Source: Oscillospiraceae bacterium (GTDB lineage Bacteria; Bacillota; Clostridia; Oscillospirales; CAG-272). From it: a stretch of DNA of 64,000 bases. Within the stretch, counting starts at the first letter, position 1; every line of letters starts with the position of its first letter. Below the pieces are notes generated by a model that saw only the letters and a program-made list of their open reading frames with translations, searched no databases and was not told the origin of the DNA. The stretch is taken from positions 140,196 to 204,195 of the forward strand of contig SVRK01000001.1 of the NCBI GenBank assembly GCA_015064855.1, in the 5' to 3' direction. Shown piece by piece: positions 53,467 to 61,354 of the stretch. Both the position numbers and the translations under genes were made by a program.

Positions 53467-55698
53467 TTATTCCTCTTCGTCTGTAAATATTATTTTAATT
53501 TCAACTACTGTTCCCTTTGAAACTGATGTGTTTGCTAAGGGATACTGATAACTTACAATTGCACTGTTTCCAAACACAAAATTTGTTGCGCCATTAATCC
53601 TTATATTTAGACCACTATTAGTTAGAATAAAATTTGCTTCCTCAGCCGTTTTACCAACAACATTTGGGATATATGTATATGTCTTTTCTCCCTTTGATGT
53701 ATAAATTAATACCCGTGCACTTTTTTTGTAAATTTTTGTACCTGCTATCGGCATTTGAGAAATCACTTCTTCTCCGTTTCCAACTATTTCAAAATTTATT
53801 CCCATTTCTTTTAATTCCTTTTCAACATCTGTCAATGATTTATTTATAAAATTGGGCACTTCTATCTGCTCATTTTCAATGTCATTCTCGTTATAGACAG
53901 GCTCTATTCCTAAATAAGGTAATATCGACTCCATTAATTTTCCAACGTATGGAGCTGCAACAACGCTACCATATTTACTTCCTAACGTTGGCTCATCCAC
54001 TAAAAGAATAACTGCAACCTCGGCATCATCGGAAGGGCCGTATGCTACACAAGATGAAACCCTATACGATGTTTGACCGTTTTCGTCATATTTGTCCTTT
54101 TTTTCTGATGTTCCTGTTTTTGCTGCGATACTATAACCGGCAACATAAGCATTTTTTGCACCCCCATCACCATTTACACCATCTTTTAATATTTCAGAAA
54201 TTGTTTGACAAACCGACTCGTCTATTATTTGCTCACTTTTTTGCACTTCATATTTATAAATGGAGTTTCCATCATTATCAACTATTTCCTTAATTAAATG
54301 AGGCTCAACCAAATATCCGCCATTAGCAACCACCGATACCGCTCTTAACTGTTGAATGGCAGTTGTTTTAAAAGTCTGACCAAACGAGTAAACCGCCAAG
54401 GAAACGTTTGAAAAATCTTCGTAGCTATGATAATAACCGCCCGCCTCAGAAGGCAAATCTACGCCTGTCTTTGTTGTATATCCAAATTTTTTAAAATAAT
54501 CGTAAAAACGCTCGTTTCCAATTGCAAAAGCCAGCTTCATCATCGATGGGTTGCACGACTGCTGTAATGCCTCTGCAAACGTTAAATTACCATGTCCCTT
54601 ACGCTTATGACAGCTTATCGCTCTATAATAACCATCTATTTTAAGCGAACCGGTACAGACAAAATTATTGGCAAGAGATGCGGCATTGGTTTGTAAAGCA
54701 ACCGACGTAGTCACCAGCTTAAAGGTAGAACCCGGTTCATAAAGTTCTGTAACTGCCTTATTATTCCACATTGTATAAAGTAAATTTAAATACGCGTTTC
54801 TATATTCCTTGGTGTCCTTTTCATATTCATTAAGCTTTTTCTGCGATAAATCATCTAAAACGTAAGGTTCGTTTAAATTAAAGTCAGGATATACAGCCAT
54901 AGCATAAATCTCGCCTGTTTTGGGATTCATTACAATACCAGCAGCCCTATTTTGCGCCCCAGATTCTATTGCCGCCGTTTCAAGCTGTAATTCGAGCTGA
55001 TATTGTATATATGTATCAATGGTAGTTACAAGATTGTAACCATTCTCACTTTCTATGTATGTTTCATATTGGAAAGGCATATCACCACCATGTGCATCCT
55101 GTGCTGTGATATACTTTCCACTCGTCCCTTCTAGTATGTTGTTATATACCTTTTCCAGTCCGTAAATTCCAACGCCATCTGCATTTACAAAGCCCAACGT
55201 ATGCGATGACAAAGCCGAAAGAGGATAGTATCTTTTAGAGCTTGCATTTAATTGTATTTGGCTTGTTAATGAATATTTTTCAATTAATTCTCTTATTCTT
55301 TTTGCTTCTTCTTCATTCAAGTCATTATCAACAACCTGATATTTATATCCAGTTTTTTTAGCTTTATTTAGCACCTTATCATAGTCGCAATTCAATATAT
55401 TTGATATTTCTTTAGCAATAAATTCAGGATTTTTAATATTTTTAGGTGAAAGATAAAGAACCCAAACTGTTTTATTACTAGCGAGTGTTACTCCGTTTCT
55501 ATCAAATATTTTCCCACGCAAGGGATTTACCTTTGTTTCTACAGTTAATTGTTCTATAACATTCTTTTGATAGTCGTCATAACCTAATATTTGTATTTTA
55601 AATAATGTTATTAAAATTATTATGCTTAAAAAAACAAAAAGGAACAATATAAAAGTTCCTCTTTTGGTTATTTTTCTGCCTTTTTCATAATTTTTCAT
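53467..55698 (-). CDS. spoVD: Class B penicillin-binding protein with two PASTA domains (SpoVD/PBP2-type)
   Basis: Transpeptidase that cross-links septal or cortex peptidoglycan with its SEDS partner. One membrane anchor (about 15-34) is followed by the PBP dimerisation domain (RGKIFDRNGVTLASN) and the transpeptidase domain, with catalytic Ser324 in GSTFK, SCN (QQSCNPSMMKL) and KTG (AAKTGTSEKK). Two PASTA domains end the protein (EVPNFINKSLTDVEKEL; YIPNVVGKTAEEANFIL), the SpoVD pattern. The frame opens with TTG at 55710, but TGAGG 6 nt before the ATG at 55698 sets the start (743 residues). Whether it serves division or sporulation is not decided by sequence. Confidence 0.93.
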   Translation of the reverse strand: MKNYEKGRKITKRGTFILFLFVFLSIIILITLFKIQILGYDDYQKNVIEQLTVETKVNPLRGKIFDRNGVTLASNKTVWVLYLSPKNIKNPEFIAKEISNILNCDYDKVLNKAKKTGYKYQVVDNDLNEEEAKRIRELIEKYSLTSQIQLNASSKRYYPLSALSSHTLGFVNADGVGIYGLEKVYNNILEGTSGKYITAQDAHGGDMPFQYETYIESENGYNLVTTIDTYIQYQLELQLETAAIESGAQNRAAGIVMNPKTGEIYAMAVYPDFNLNEPYVLDDLSQKKLNEYEKDTKEYRNAYLNLLYTMWNNKAVTELYEPGSTFKLVTTSVALQTNAASLANNFVCTGSLKIDGYYRAISCHKRKGHGNLTFAEALQQSCNPSMMKLAFAIGNERFYDYFKKFGYTTKTGVDLPSEAGGYYHSYEDFSNVSLAVYSFGQTFKTTAIQQLRAVSVVANGGYLVEPHLIKEIVDNDGNSIYKYEVQKSEQIIDESVCQTISEILKDGVNGDGGAKNAYVAGYSIAAKTGTSEKKDKYDENGQTSYRVSSCVAYGPSDDAEVAVILLVDEPTLGSKYGSVVAAPYVGKLMESILPYLGIEPVYNENDIENEQIEVPNFINKSLTDVEKELKEMGINFEIVGNGEEVISQMPIAGTKIYKKSARVLIYTSKGEKTYTYIPNVVGKTAEEANFILTNSGLNIRINGATNFVFGNSAIVSYQYPLANTSVSKGTVVEIKIIFTDEEE

Positions 55699-55754
55699 AT
55701 ATAACCTCAATTATCTTTTATATTTTATTATATTAAAAAAAAGGCAAATATATG

Positions 55755-55781
55755 AAAAAAGTCTCGGCAAAAGCCGAGACT
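55755..55781 (-). terminator. Intrinsic terminator between the FtsL-position gene and spoVD
   Basis: Minus strand AGTCTCGGC, TTTT loop, GCCGAGACT, then TTTTTTC: a 9-bp GC-rich stem with a proper T run. It splits the dcw cluster into two transcripts unless read through. The 57 nt between it and spoVD hold a TATAAT with no good -35. Confidence 0.85.
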
Positions 55782-55797
55782 AATATTTTTTATAAAC

Positions 55798-56085
55798 TTA
55801 CACGCCTAAAAGACCTACTGCAACAACTAGCAACATCATAGTTGTAAGTATAGTTATTACAACGGAAGTGACAGGAAAATCTTTTCTAGAAAAACCGGTA
55901 TCTACCTCTACTTGCTCTTCTACATTATTTATAACATCTGCTTTAGATGCTTTCTTTACATATCTTGTATCTTCATCCTCAAGCTTTCTAACCCTTTTTT
56001 CCTTTTTAGAAGCTCTGGCTTTTTTTTCATCCTTAAAGTCGGATGCTCTTCTTGCGCTGTAATTTTTCATTGTTGTACCGTACAT
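55798..56085 (-). CDS. Small C-terminally anchored membrane protein in the FtsL position
   Basis: A 95-residue protein lying where ftsL is always found, between rsmH and the spoVD/pbp gene. Residues 1-70 are soluble and very charged (DFKDEKKARASKKEKRVRKLEDED), ending in one membrane segment at the very C-terminus (VTSVVITILTTMMLLVVAVGLLGV). FtsL normally has a short cytosolic tail, a membrane span and about 60-80 extracytoplasmic coiled-coil residues; that last part is missing, and a terminator follows at once. AGGGGG 9 nt upstream of the ATG at 56085 sets the start. It could be a reduced FtsL that keeps only tail and anchor, or an unrelated protein. Confidence 0.7.
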   Translation of the reverse strand: MYGTTMKNYSARRASDFKDEKKARASKKEKRVRKLEDEDTRYVKKASKADVINNVEEQVEVDTGFSRKDFPVTSVVITILTTMMLLVVAVGLLGV

Positions 56086-56107
56086 TTTAAACATCCCCCT
56101 AAACAAT

Positions 56108-57043
56108 TTATAGCTTTTCCGCTATTCTTAGTTTTGCACATTTGGAGCGAGAATTTTGCTCAAGCTCCTCTTGGCTTGCCGTAATCGGCTTTTTATTAAT
56201 CAATTTAATTTTTGGTTTGTTGCCGCACACACAAATTGGAAAATCCTTTGGGCATGTGCAACCTTGTGCATATTTGTTAAAAGTAGTTTTTACTATTCTA
56301 TCCTCAAGCGAATGGAATGTCATTATCACTATACGTCCGCCTGGATTTAATCTGCTTATTGCAGTTTTAATTGCAGGTTTTATAACGTCAAGTTCGTGAT
56401 TAACCTCAATTCTTATTGCTTGGAACGTTCTTTTTGCAGGGTGCTGTGCTTCTTTTCTTTGTGCCCCTACAGGAATTGATTTTTTTATAACCTCTACAAG
56501 CTGAATTGTAGTTTCAATCGGTTTAATTTCTCTTTCTTTTACGATGTTTCTTGCAATTATGTGAGCAAATTTTTCTTCGCCATATTCACTTATTATTCTT
56601 TTAAGCTCGGATTCGCTATATGTGTTCACAACATCGTAAGCAGATAGAGGAGAAAGTGGGTTCATTCGCATATCAAGGTTTGCGTCACAATTATACGAGA
56701 ACCCACGTTCCGGAGTGTCAAGCTGATGAGACGAGACACCTAAATCCATAATTACACCGTCTATTCGGTCTATATTTAAATCGTTAAGGACTCCTTCAAG
56801 CTCGCTAAAATTACTTTTAACAAGTATTGATTTGTCCCCATATTTTAAAAATCTATTCTTGCAAGCAAGAAGTGCGTTATCATCTTGGTCTATTGAAATT
56901 AATTTTCCTGTTTCTAGCTCTTTTAAAATTCCTTCGGAGTGACCACCACCACCCGCGGTGCAGTCAACATAGATACCATTCGGTTTTATATCAAGTCCCT
57001 CTATACATTCGAAGAACATAACCGGATAATGTGAAAAATCCAT
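56108..57043 (-). CDS. rsmH: 16S rRNA (cytosine1402-N4)-methyltransferase
   Basis: Methylates C1402 in the ribosomal P site. The start HYPVMFFECIEGL, SAM-binding YVDCTAGGGGHSEGIL, ISIDQDDNAL, GVIMDLGVSSHQLDTPERGFSY, MRMNP, HPAKRTFQAIRIEVN and IVIMTFHSLEDRIVK are all characteristic. The C-terminus has a cysteine-rich CTCPKDFPICVCG segment. It is 311 residues. AAGGAG precedes the ATG. It sits directly after mraZ, as in most bacteria. Confidence 0.98.
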   Translation of the reverse strand: MDFSHYPVMFFECIEGLDIKPNGIYVDCTAGGGGHSEGILKELETGKLISIDQDDNALLACKNRFLKYGDKSILVKSNFSELEGVLNDLNIDRIDGVIMDLGVSSHQLDTPERGFSYNCDANLDMRMNPLSPLSAYDVVNTYSESELKRIISEYGEEKFAHIIARNIVKEREIKPIETTIQLVEVIKKSIPVGAQRKEAQHPAKRTFQAIRIEVNHELDVIKPAIKTAISRLNPGGRIVIMTFHSLEDRIVKTTFNKYAQGCTCPKDFPICVCGNKPKIKLINKKPITASQEELEQNSRSKCAKLRIAEKL

Positions 57044-57053
57044 GCTTTACTCC

Positions 57054-57476
57054 TTAAAATTTCATTTGAATCATTAATTTCTTCGTTTCTTCCATGTCGA
57101 CTGTTTTTTGCTTCTCTTGGTATGCCTCTTGTGACCATATTTCAATATGAGTACCCACACCCATAAAGAGTACATTCTTTTCAATTCCTACCTGTTCCTT
57201 TAAGAACTGTGGGATAACGAAGCGTCCTTGAGAATCAATTTGAACGTCAACTGTATTTGAATAAACCTGACGGATAAAATTTTCAAATTCAAGTGTTGGA
57301 AGGTCTGCAATTTTAGCCTCAAATCTTTCCCATTCTCTTTCTGAATAAAGCATAATGCAGTTTGTAAAGCCATTGCAGGTTAGTTTAAAGGAGCTTCCGA
57401 GAACCTCTTTATACTTTGCGGGTACAAATACTCTGTTTTTAGCGTCAACTGTGTGTTCATATCTACCGTAAAGCAT
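57054..57476 (-). CDS. mraZ: Transcriptional regulator MraZ
   Basis: AbrB/SpoVT-like DNA-binding protein that regulates the dcw cluster by binding direct repeats before its own gene. Two swapped-hairpin repeats are visible: GRYEHTVDAKNRVFVPAKYKE and VDVQIDSQGRFVIPQFLKE. The frame opens at 57494, but AGGAGG 7 nt before the ATG at 57476 sets the start, for 140 residues. Upstream are four GTGG repeats (57494-57530) that fit its operator, and a consensus promoter. Confidence 0.97.
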   Translation of the reverse strand: MLYGRYEHTVDAKNRVFVPAKYKEVLGSSFKLTCNGFTNCIMLYSEREWERFEAKIADLPTLEFENFIRQVYSNTVDVQIDSQGRFVIPQFLKEQVGIEKNVLFMGVGTHIEIWSQEAYQEKQKTVDMEETKKLMIQMKF

Positions 57477-57493
57477 CTTAAGTCCTCCTTTCA

Positions 57494-57530
57494 CTCCACT
57501 TTAAACCACGTTTACTCCACTTTTCACCAC
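57494..57530 (-). promoter_or_regulatory. MraZ operator: four GTGGAG-like repeats
   Basis: On the minus strand GTGGTG, GTGGAG, GTGGTT and GTGGAG start at 57530, 57520, 57509 and 57499, a spacing of 10, 11 and 10 nt, one per helical turn. This is the known MraZ binding pattern. The repeats lie between the predicted transcription start (about 57536) and the ribosome site, so binding would block early elongation or promoter clearance. Confidence 0.85.
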
Positions 57531-57542
57531 TTTTATGTACTT

Positions 57543-57571
57543 ATTATAACCTATATATTTTCAAAATGCAA
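57543..57571 (-). promoter_or_regulatory. Predicted sigma-A promoter of the mraZ/dcw cluster
   Basis: Minus strand TTGCAT (57566-57571), 17-nt spacer, TATAAT (57543-57548). The operator repeats begin about 13 nt downstream. Confidence 0.82.
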
Positions 57572-57808
57572 TAGTTTTACGAAAAAAATTTCAAAAAAAT
57601 TCATTTTTTTCGCGACATTTGCATAAAATGTATCTTTTCCTTATATTTATTGGGTTTTTCAATACTTTTGTTGAACTTGTTTCTGGACGATTTTTAGCAA
57701 AAATTCATTAAGTTTTCATACTTTCATGTTTATTCTACAAAACTTTTTGATAAATTTATAAAAATTCTGGTTTCCTCCACTTTACTGTTAGATTAATAAA
57801 AAGTGTGC
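57572..57808. other. AT-rich intergenic stretch upstream of the mraZ promoter
   Basis: No gene of credible size and no further promoter was found. The one notable item is an isolated GTGGAG (minus strand, 57775-57780), identical to the MraZ repeat but about 245 nt from the cluster of repeats. The rest is A/T runs. Confidence 0.5.
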
Positions 57809-57838
57809 AAAAAAAGAGAGCGAATTGTCGCTCTCTTT
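57809..57838 (-). terminator. Intrinsic terminator after coaD
   Basis: 11-bp stem AAAGAGAGCGA / TCGCTCTCTTT with a 4-nt loop, followed on the minus strand by a run of T. It lies 23 nt after the coaD stop and is nested in an outer GTGCAAA/TTTGCAC pair. Confidence 0.88.
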
Positions 57839-57860
57839 GCACATTATTTTTTGATTTGTC

Positions 57861-58334
57861 TTATTTTTTGCACTTCTTTCTTTTATCAATAACGTTTTTG
57901 TGAAGTATATGGTTTAGTGATTGGTTGTTCTCTATTTTCTTTCTCGCCTCTGTCGAGCTTATCTCTTTGAATTCGTCGCTACACTCAACAAGCTCTGTTT
58001 CAAACTTTGGGTTAAATTCCTTCATTTTATTTGCAAGACATATTTCGTATGCTCTGTCCTGCTCGTTTCGCACACCGCGCACGATATGAGTTATACCTCT
58101 TTCATTCATATAGTCCGCCGTTAGTCCAGTATACGCATCAACTATTACGTTATTAAGACCTAAAACGGATAATTCGATTATCCTTTTTCTTTCCTCAAGC
58201 GAGAACATATAGCTTTTTTCTTCATTATTTAATGCTACAACATAGACGGTATCATATTTAGTTAACGCATATTTGACTATTTCTAAATGACCTAAAGTAA
58301 ATGGATCAAAGCTACCTGTTACTATCGCCTTCAT
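57861..58334 (-). CDS. coaD: Pantetheine-phosphate adenylyltransferase
   Basis: Penultimate step of coenzyme A synthesis, adding AMP to phosphopantetheine. The signature AIVTGSFDPFTLGHLEIV is at the N-terminus (T/HxGH nucleotidyltransferase), then VVALNNEEKSYMFSLEERK, VDAYTGLTADYM, HIVRGVRNEQDRAYE and ISSTEARK. It is 157 residues, typical for the hexameric enzyme. AAGGAG precedes the ATG. It follows rsmD by 9 nt, a pairing conserved in Firmicutes. Confidence 0.97.
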   Translation of the reverse strand: MKAIVTGSFDPFTLGHLEIVKYALTKYDTVYVVALNNEEKSYMFSLEERKRIIELSVLGLNNVIVDAYTGLTADYMNERGITHIVRGVRNEQDRAYEICLANKMKEFNPKFETELVECSDEFKEISSTEARKKIENNQSLNHILHKNVIDKRKKCKK

Positions 58335-58343
58335 ATTTTCTCC

Positions 58344-58904
58344 TTAAAATATTGGTCTTAAAACTGTAATGTAGGTTATCGAGTATCTTGCCTTTTTTTG
58401 TATTTCAAATTTTGCTTTTAATTCTTCGTCACCACCGAAAACGTCTTCTTTTCCACTTTCACAAACCAAGAATGCGTTTGGTGCAATTACATTTGCGTCG
58501 CATAGCTTTTTTAAAACGTCGGATATGCAGTCAAGCTTATATGGTGGGTCAATAAATATGATATCATACTGCTCCTTACCTGCGATTCCTCTTATCATTT
58601 GATTGTAGTCGCAAGTGGATATTCGGCATTTGTCAAAAAGACGAGATTTCTTTGCATTTCTAATAATTATGTCAGTTGCATCTCGTGAGGAGTCAGAAAA
58701 CGTTGCTCTAGTTGCTCCTCGGCTCAATGCTTCAAGTCCAAGCTGACCACTACCTGCAAACAAATCAAGCACACGCGCACCCTCAATATCAAATTGTAGC
58801 ATTGAGAAAACCGCTTCCTTTACCCTTTGCGAGGTTGGACGTGTTGCTTCCCCCTCTAAAGTTTCTAGGTTCATTCCCTTTGCAAGTCCTGTTATTATTT
58901 TCAT
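58344..58904 (-). CDS. rsmD: 16S rRNA (guanine966-N2)-methyltransferase
   Basis: SAM-dependent methyltransferase acting on assembled 30S subunits. It begins MKIITGLAKGMNLETLEG, with TRPTSQRVKEAVFSML, the SAM-binding VLDLFAGSGQLGLEALSRGA and the catalytic motif IIFIDPPYKLD (D/NPPY). It is 186 residues. It starts 1 nt after uvrC and is followed by coaD. Confidence 0.95.
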   Translation of the reverse strand: MKIITGLAKGMNLETLEGEATRPTSQRVKEAVFSMLQFDIEGARVLDLFAGSGQLGLEALSRGATRATFSDSSRDATDIIIRNAKKSRLFDKCRISTCDYNQMIRGIAGKEQYDIIFIDPPYKLDCISDVLKKLCDANVIAPNAFLVCESGKEDVFGGDEELKAKFEIQKKARYSITYITVLRPIF

Positions 58905-58905
58905 A

Positions 58906-60753
58906 TCATTTATATTCCTTTAAAAATTTGATAATATTATTTGCGTTTGACTCGCTTATCCCCTTAACCTTGACAAGCTCATCAAAAGAAGCCTCTTTAA
59001 TAGCAGTAAGGGTTTTAAAATGTGACATTAGAGCCTTTGCCTTTTTTGCGCCTATTCCGTCAATGTTTTCAAGGTAAGATTTTTTCAAGGTCTTTCTCTT
59101 TGCACTATCCATTTTTGAAACAGTAAACCTGTGCACCTCTTCTTGTAGCTTATATGCAAATATAAATACCGATTGCTCCTTAGCGATACTGATTTCCTCA
59201 CTCTCGGTAACGATAGTTCTTGTCTTATGGTGCTCATCCTTAACCATTCCAAAAACAGGAATAGAAATATTCATTTCGTTAAGTACTTCTTTAACACAAG
59301 AAACGTGAGTCATACCGCCATCAAGCAAAATAAGATCGGGCATTTTTGAAAAGCTACCATCAGAGTCAGACAAATGCTCAAGCCTACGTCTTATAACCTG
59401 ACGCATTGATGAATAGTCGTCTGCCTCGTCTTGATTTTTAATTTTAAAAAATCTATAATCACTCTTTTTTAGTTTTCCGTTTTCTGAAACAACCATTCCT
59501 GCAGTAATATGCTCATTACCAAGGTTTGAAATATCGTATGCCTCAATTCTTTCGGGTATTACTTCAAGTCTTAGCATTTCAGCTAACTTAACTAATACCT
59601 TTGAGTCCTCTTCCACTTTATTTTTATATTGCGTTGCTTGTTCCTTTGCATTATTATATACCATTTCGCACATTTTTTTCAAGTCTCCCTTTTGAGGTGT
59701 GCGAATTGTAATTTTACGACCTGCGCGACTATTTATATATTCGGTTGCCAATTCAAGCTCCTCGCTTGGATAGTCAAATGACAAAAGTATTTCCTTGGGA
59801 ATATATTCGCGTCTTGTATAAAGCTCGGTTATAAACGGAGTCATAAACTCATAGCTATTAGTGCTTGAAATTTCATATGAACCATATATAAAGCTATCAT
59901 TGTCGGTAATTATTCCACTTCTAATATAAAATACAGAAATTGATGTACTTAAATCGTCTGTATAAACGGCAATAACGTCATATTCATCATTTGGCGCACC
60001 AACAACCTTTTGCTTTTCGCGTAGCTTCTTTAATGCGTTTATTCCATCACGGCACCTTGCCGCCTCTTCAAATTTTTCGTTTTCTGCGTGGGTGAGCATT
60101 TGTTCATTTAACGTATCAACCGCTTTTTTAATGTTTCCCCTTAAAACCTCCTCTGCACATTCCATCATACTGTAATAGTCAGCCTGCGAAATTGAGCCAT
60201 CGCAAGGAGAAACACATCTTCCCATTTGCTTATATATGCAAGGACGTACCTTGCCGATATCCTTTGGAAAAGAAAATTTGCATTTAGGAATTCCAAAAAT
60301 ATCTTCTAGAGTTCCAATAACGGAATATACAGTTGATGTTCCCGAATATGGTCCAAAATACTTTGCACCGTCTAGCGCTCTTTTTCTTGTCATCGAAACT
60401 CGTGGATATTCCTCGTTTAACGTTAGTTTAATATAGGGATAAGATTTTGCATCCTTTAAAAGAATATTGTATTTAGGATTATATTGCTTGATTTTTACAT
60501 TTTCAAGTGCTAGTGCTTCCATTTCGGTATCACATATTATCGTTTCAAAATCATAAACCTGTGAAACCATTCTTATTGTTTTTATGTTAGCATCGGAGGA
60601 TAAATGAAAATACTGCGATACTCTATCTTTTAAAGCGCGCGACTTACCAACGTATATGATTTTACCGCTTTTGTCCTTCATCATATAAACACCAGGCTTA
60701 TATGGCAAGGATGAAGCCTTTGAGCGTAAATACTCAAGTCTATCTTCGTTCAT
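58906..60753 (-). CDS. uvrC: Excinuclease ABC subunit C
   Basis: Makes both incisions in nucleotide excision repair. The GIY-YIG nuclease is at the N-terminus (KPGVYMMKDKSGKIIYVGKS), a UVR helix pair follows (HAENEKFEEAARCRDGINALK), then the RNase H-like nuclease (EAYDISNLGNEHITAGMVV; LILLDGGMTHV) and two helix-hairpin-helix motifs at the end (LENIDGIGAKKAKALM; LVKVKGISESNANNI). The frame opens at 60798, but AGGAGG lies 5 nt before the ATG at 60753 (615 residues). It is first of uvrC-rsmD-coaD. Confidence 0.97.
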   Translation of the reverse strand: MNEDRLEYLRSKASSLPYKPGVYMMKDKSGKIIYVGKSRALKDRVSQYFHLSSDANIKTIRMVSQVYDFETIICDTEMEALALENVKIKQYNPKYNILLKDAKSYPYIKLTLNEEYPRVSMTRKRALDGAKYFGPYSGTSTVYSVIGTLEDIFGIPKCKFSFPKDIGKVRPCIYKQMGRCVSPCDGSISQADYYSMMECAEEVLRGNIKKAVDTLNEQMLTHAENEKFEEAARCRDGINALKKLREKQKVVGAPNDEYDVIAVYTDDLSTSISVFYIRSGIITDNDSFIYGSYEISSTNSYEFMTPFITELYTRREYIPKEILLSFDYPSEELELATEYINSRAGRKITIRTPQKGDLKKMCEMVYNNAKEQATQYKNKVEEDSKVLVKLAEMLRLEVIPERIEAYDISNLGNEHITAGMVVSENGKLKKSDYRFFKIKNQDEADDYSSMRQVIRRRLEHLSDSDGSFSKMPDLILLDGGMTHVSCVKEVLNEMNISIPVFGMVKDEHHKTRTIVTESEEISIAKEQSVFIFAYKLQEEVHRFTVSKMDSAKRKTLKKSYLENIDGIGAKKAKALMSHFKTLTAIKEASFDELVKVKGISESNANNIIKFLKEYK

Positions 60754-60786
60754 TTTTTCCTCCTTTTCTAAAATAAATATAAAATA

Positions 60787-60809
60787 GGCGACAGTCACTG
60801 ACTATCGCC
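60787..60809 (-). terminator. Hairpin/terminator between ptsH and uvrC
   Basis: Minus strand GGCGATAGTCA / TGACTGTCGCC with one G-U pair, followed by TATTTTATATTTATTTT. The stem is 10 nt after the ptsH stop. The T tract is interrupted, so some read-through into uvrC is likely. Confidence 0.7.
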
Positions 60810-60819
60810 GAAATATGTA

Positions 60820-61089
60820 TTATTCACAATGATCTAAACCGGAAGAAACAAGCTCTTCAAGTCCATCAAGCGCTTCCTTTTCATCCTCACCGTCAGCAAT
60901 AAGAGTAACAACTGTTCCTTTTACAATGCCCATTGATAAAACGCCAAGCAAGCTTTTCGCATTAACTCTTCTATCGTCCTTACCAACCCAAATGGAAGAC
61001 TTATAAGAATTTGCCTTTTGAATAAAAAATGTAGCAGGTCTTGCATGTAACCCAACAACATTTACAACAGTAACTTCACGTGATAACAT
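60820..61089 (-). CDS. ptsH: Phosphocarrier protein HPr
   Basis: Carries phosphate from enzyme I to sugar-specific EII proteins, and in Firmicutes also signals to CcpA after Ser phosphorylation. His15 in GLHARPA and Ser46 in NAKSLLGVLSMGI are both exactly in place, so it can act in transport and regulation; a Crh protein would lack His15. It is 89 residues. GGGGAG precedes the ATG. No enzyme I gene is adjacent. It has its own promoter at 61135-61163. Confidence 0.95.
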   Translation of the reverse strand: MLSREVTVVNVVGLHARPATFFIQKANSYKSSIWVGKDDRRVNAKSLLGVLSMGIVKGTVVTLIADGEDEKEALDGLEELVSSGLDHCE

Positions 61090-61134
61090 AGAAATCTCCC
61101 CTTCAAATTTAAGGACTTTTTTAAATATGTGGTA

Positions 61135-61163
61135 ATTATAACAAACTTTTTTTGAAAAATCAA
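61135..61163 (-). promoter_or_regulatory. Predicted sigma-A promoter of ptsH
   Basis: Minus strand TTGATT (61158-61163), 17-nt spacer ending TGT (extended -10), TATAAT (61135-61140). It diverges from the glyS promoter; the AT-rich stretch between them (61164-61283) holds nothing else I recognise. Confidence 0.8.
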
Positions 61164-61283
61164 TAGTTTACTAGAAAATATTTTATTTTTTTATATAGTG
61201 TCTAATCTTTTACTATGTTTTTATGTTTTTTTCTTACATTATTACAAAATTTTATTCATATTATAATATTTGTAGCTAACTAC

Positions 61284-61312
61284 TTGAAATTTTGAATTAA
61301 ATAATATATAAT
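61284..61312 (+). promoter_or_regulatory. Predicted sigma-A promoter of glyS
   Basis: Plus strand TTGAAA (61284-61289), 17-nt spacer, TATAAT (61307-61312). The transcript would begin near 61319, leaving a leader of about 36 nt, too short for a T-box. Confidence 0.78.
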
Positions 61313-61354
61313 TATTTGGAATATAAAATGTTATCATATTTTTAGGAGAACACT

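Noticed and set aside
57494..57530. CRISPR-like or tandem repeat array
   Set aside because: Units are only 6 nt with 10-11 nt period, directly before mraZ; they fit the MraZ operator and no spacers exist.
61090..61354. Possible T-box or riboswitch before glyS
   Set aside because: No T-box core, no terminator hairpin, and the best promoter leaves a leader of only about 36 nt.
61090..61354. Replication origin or terminus at the strand switch
   Set aside because: No dnaA or dnaN, DnaA boxes, or dif-like site was recognised; a divergent promoter pair explains the switch.
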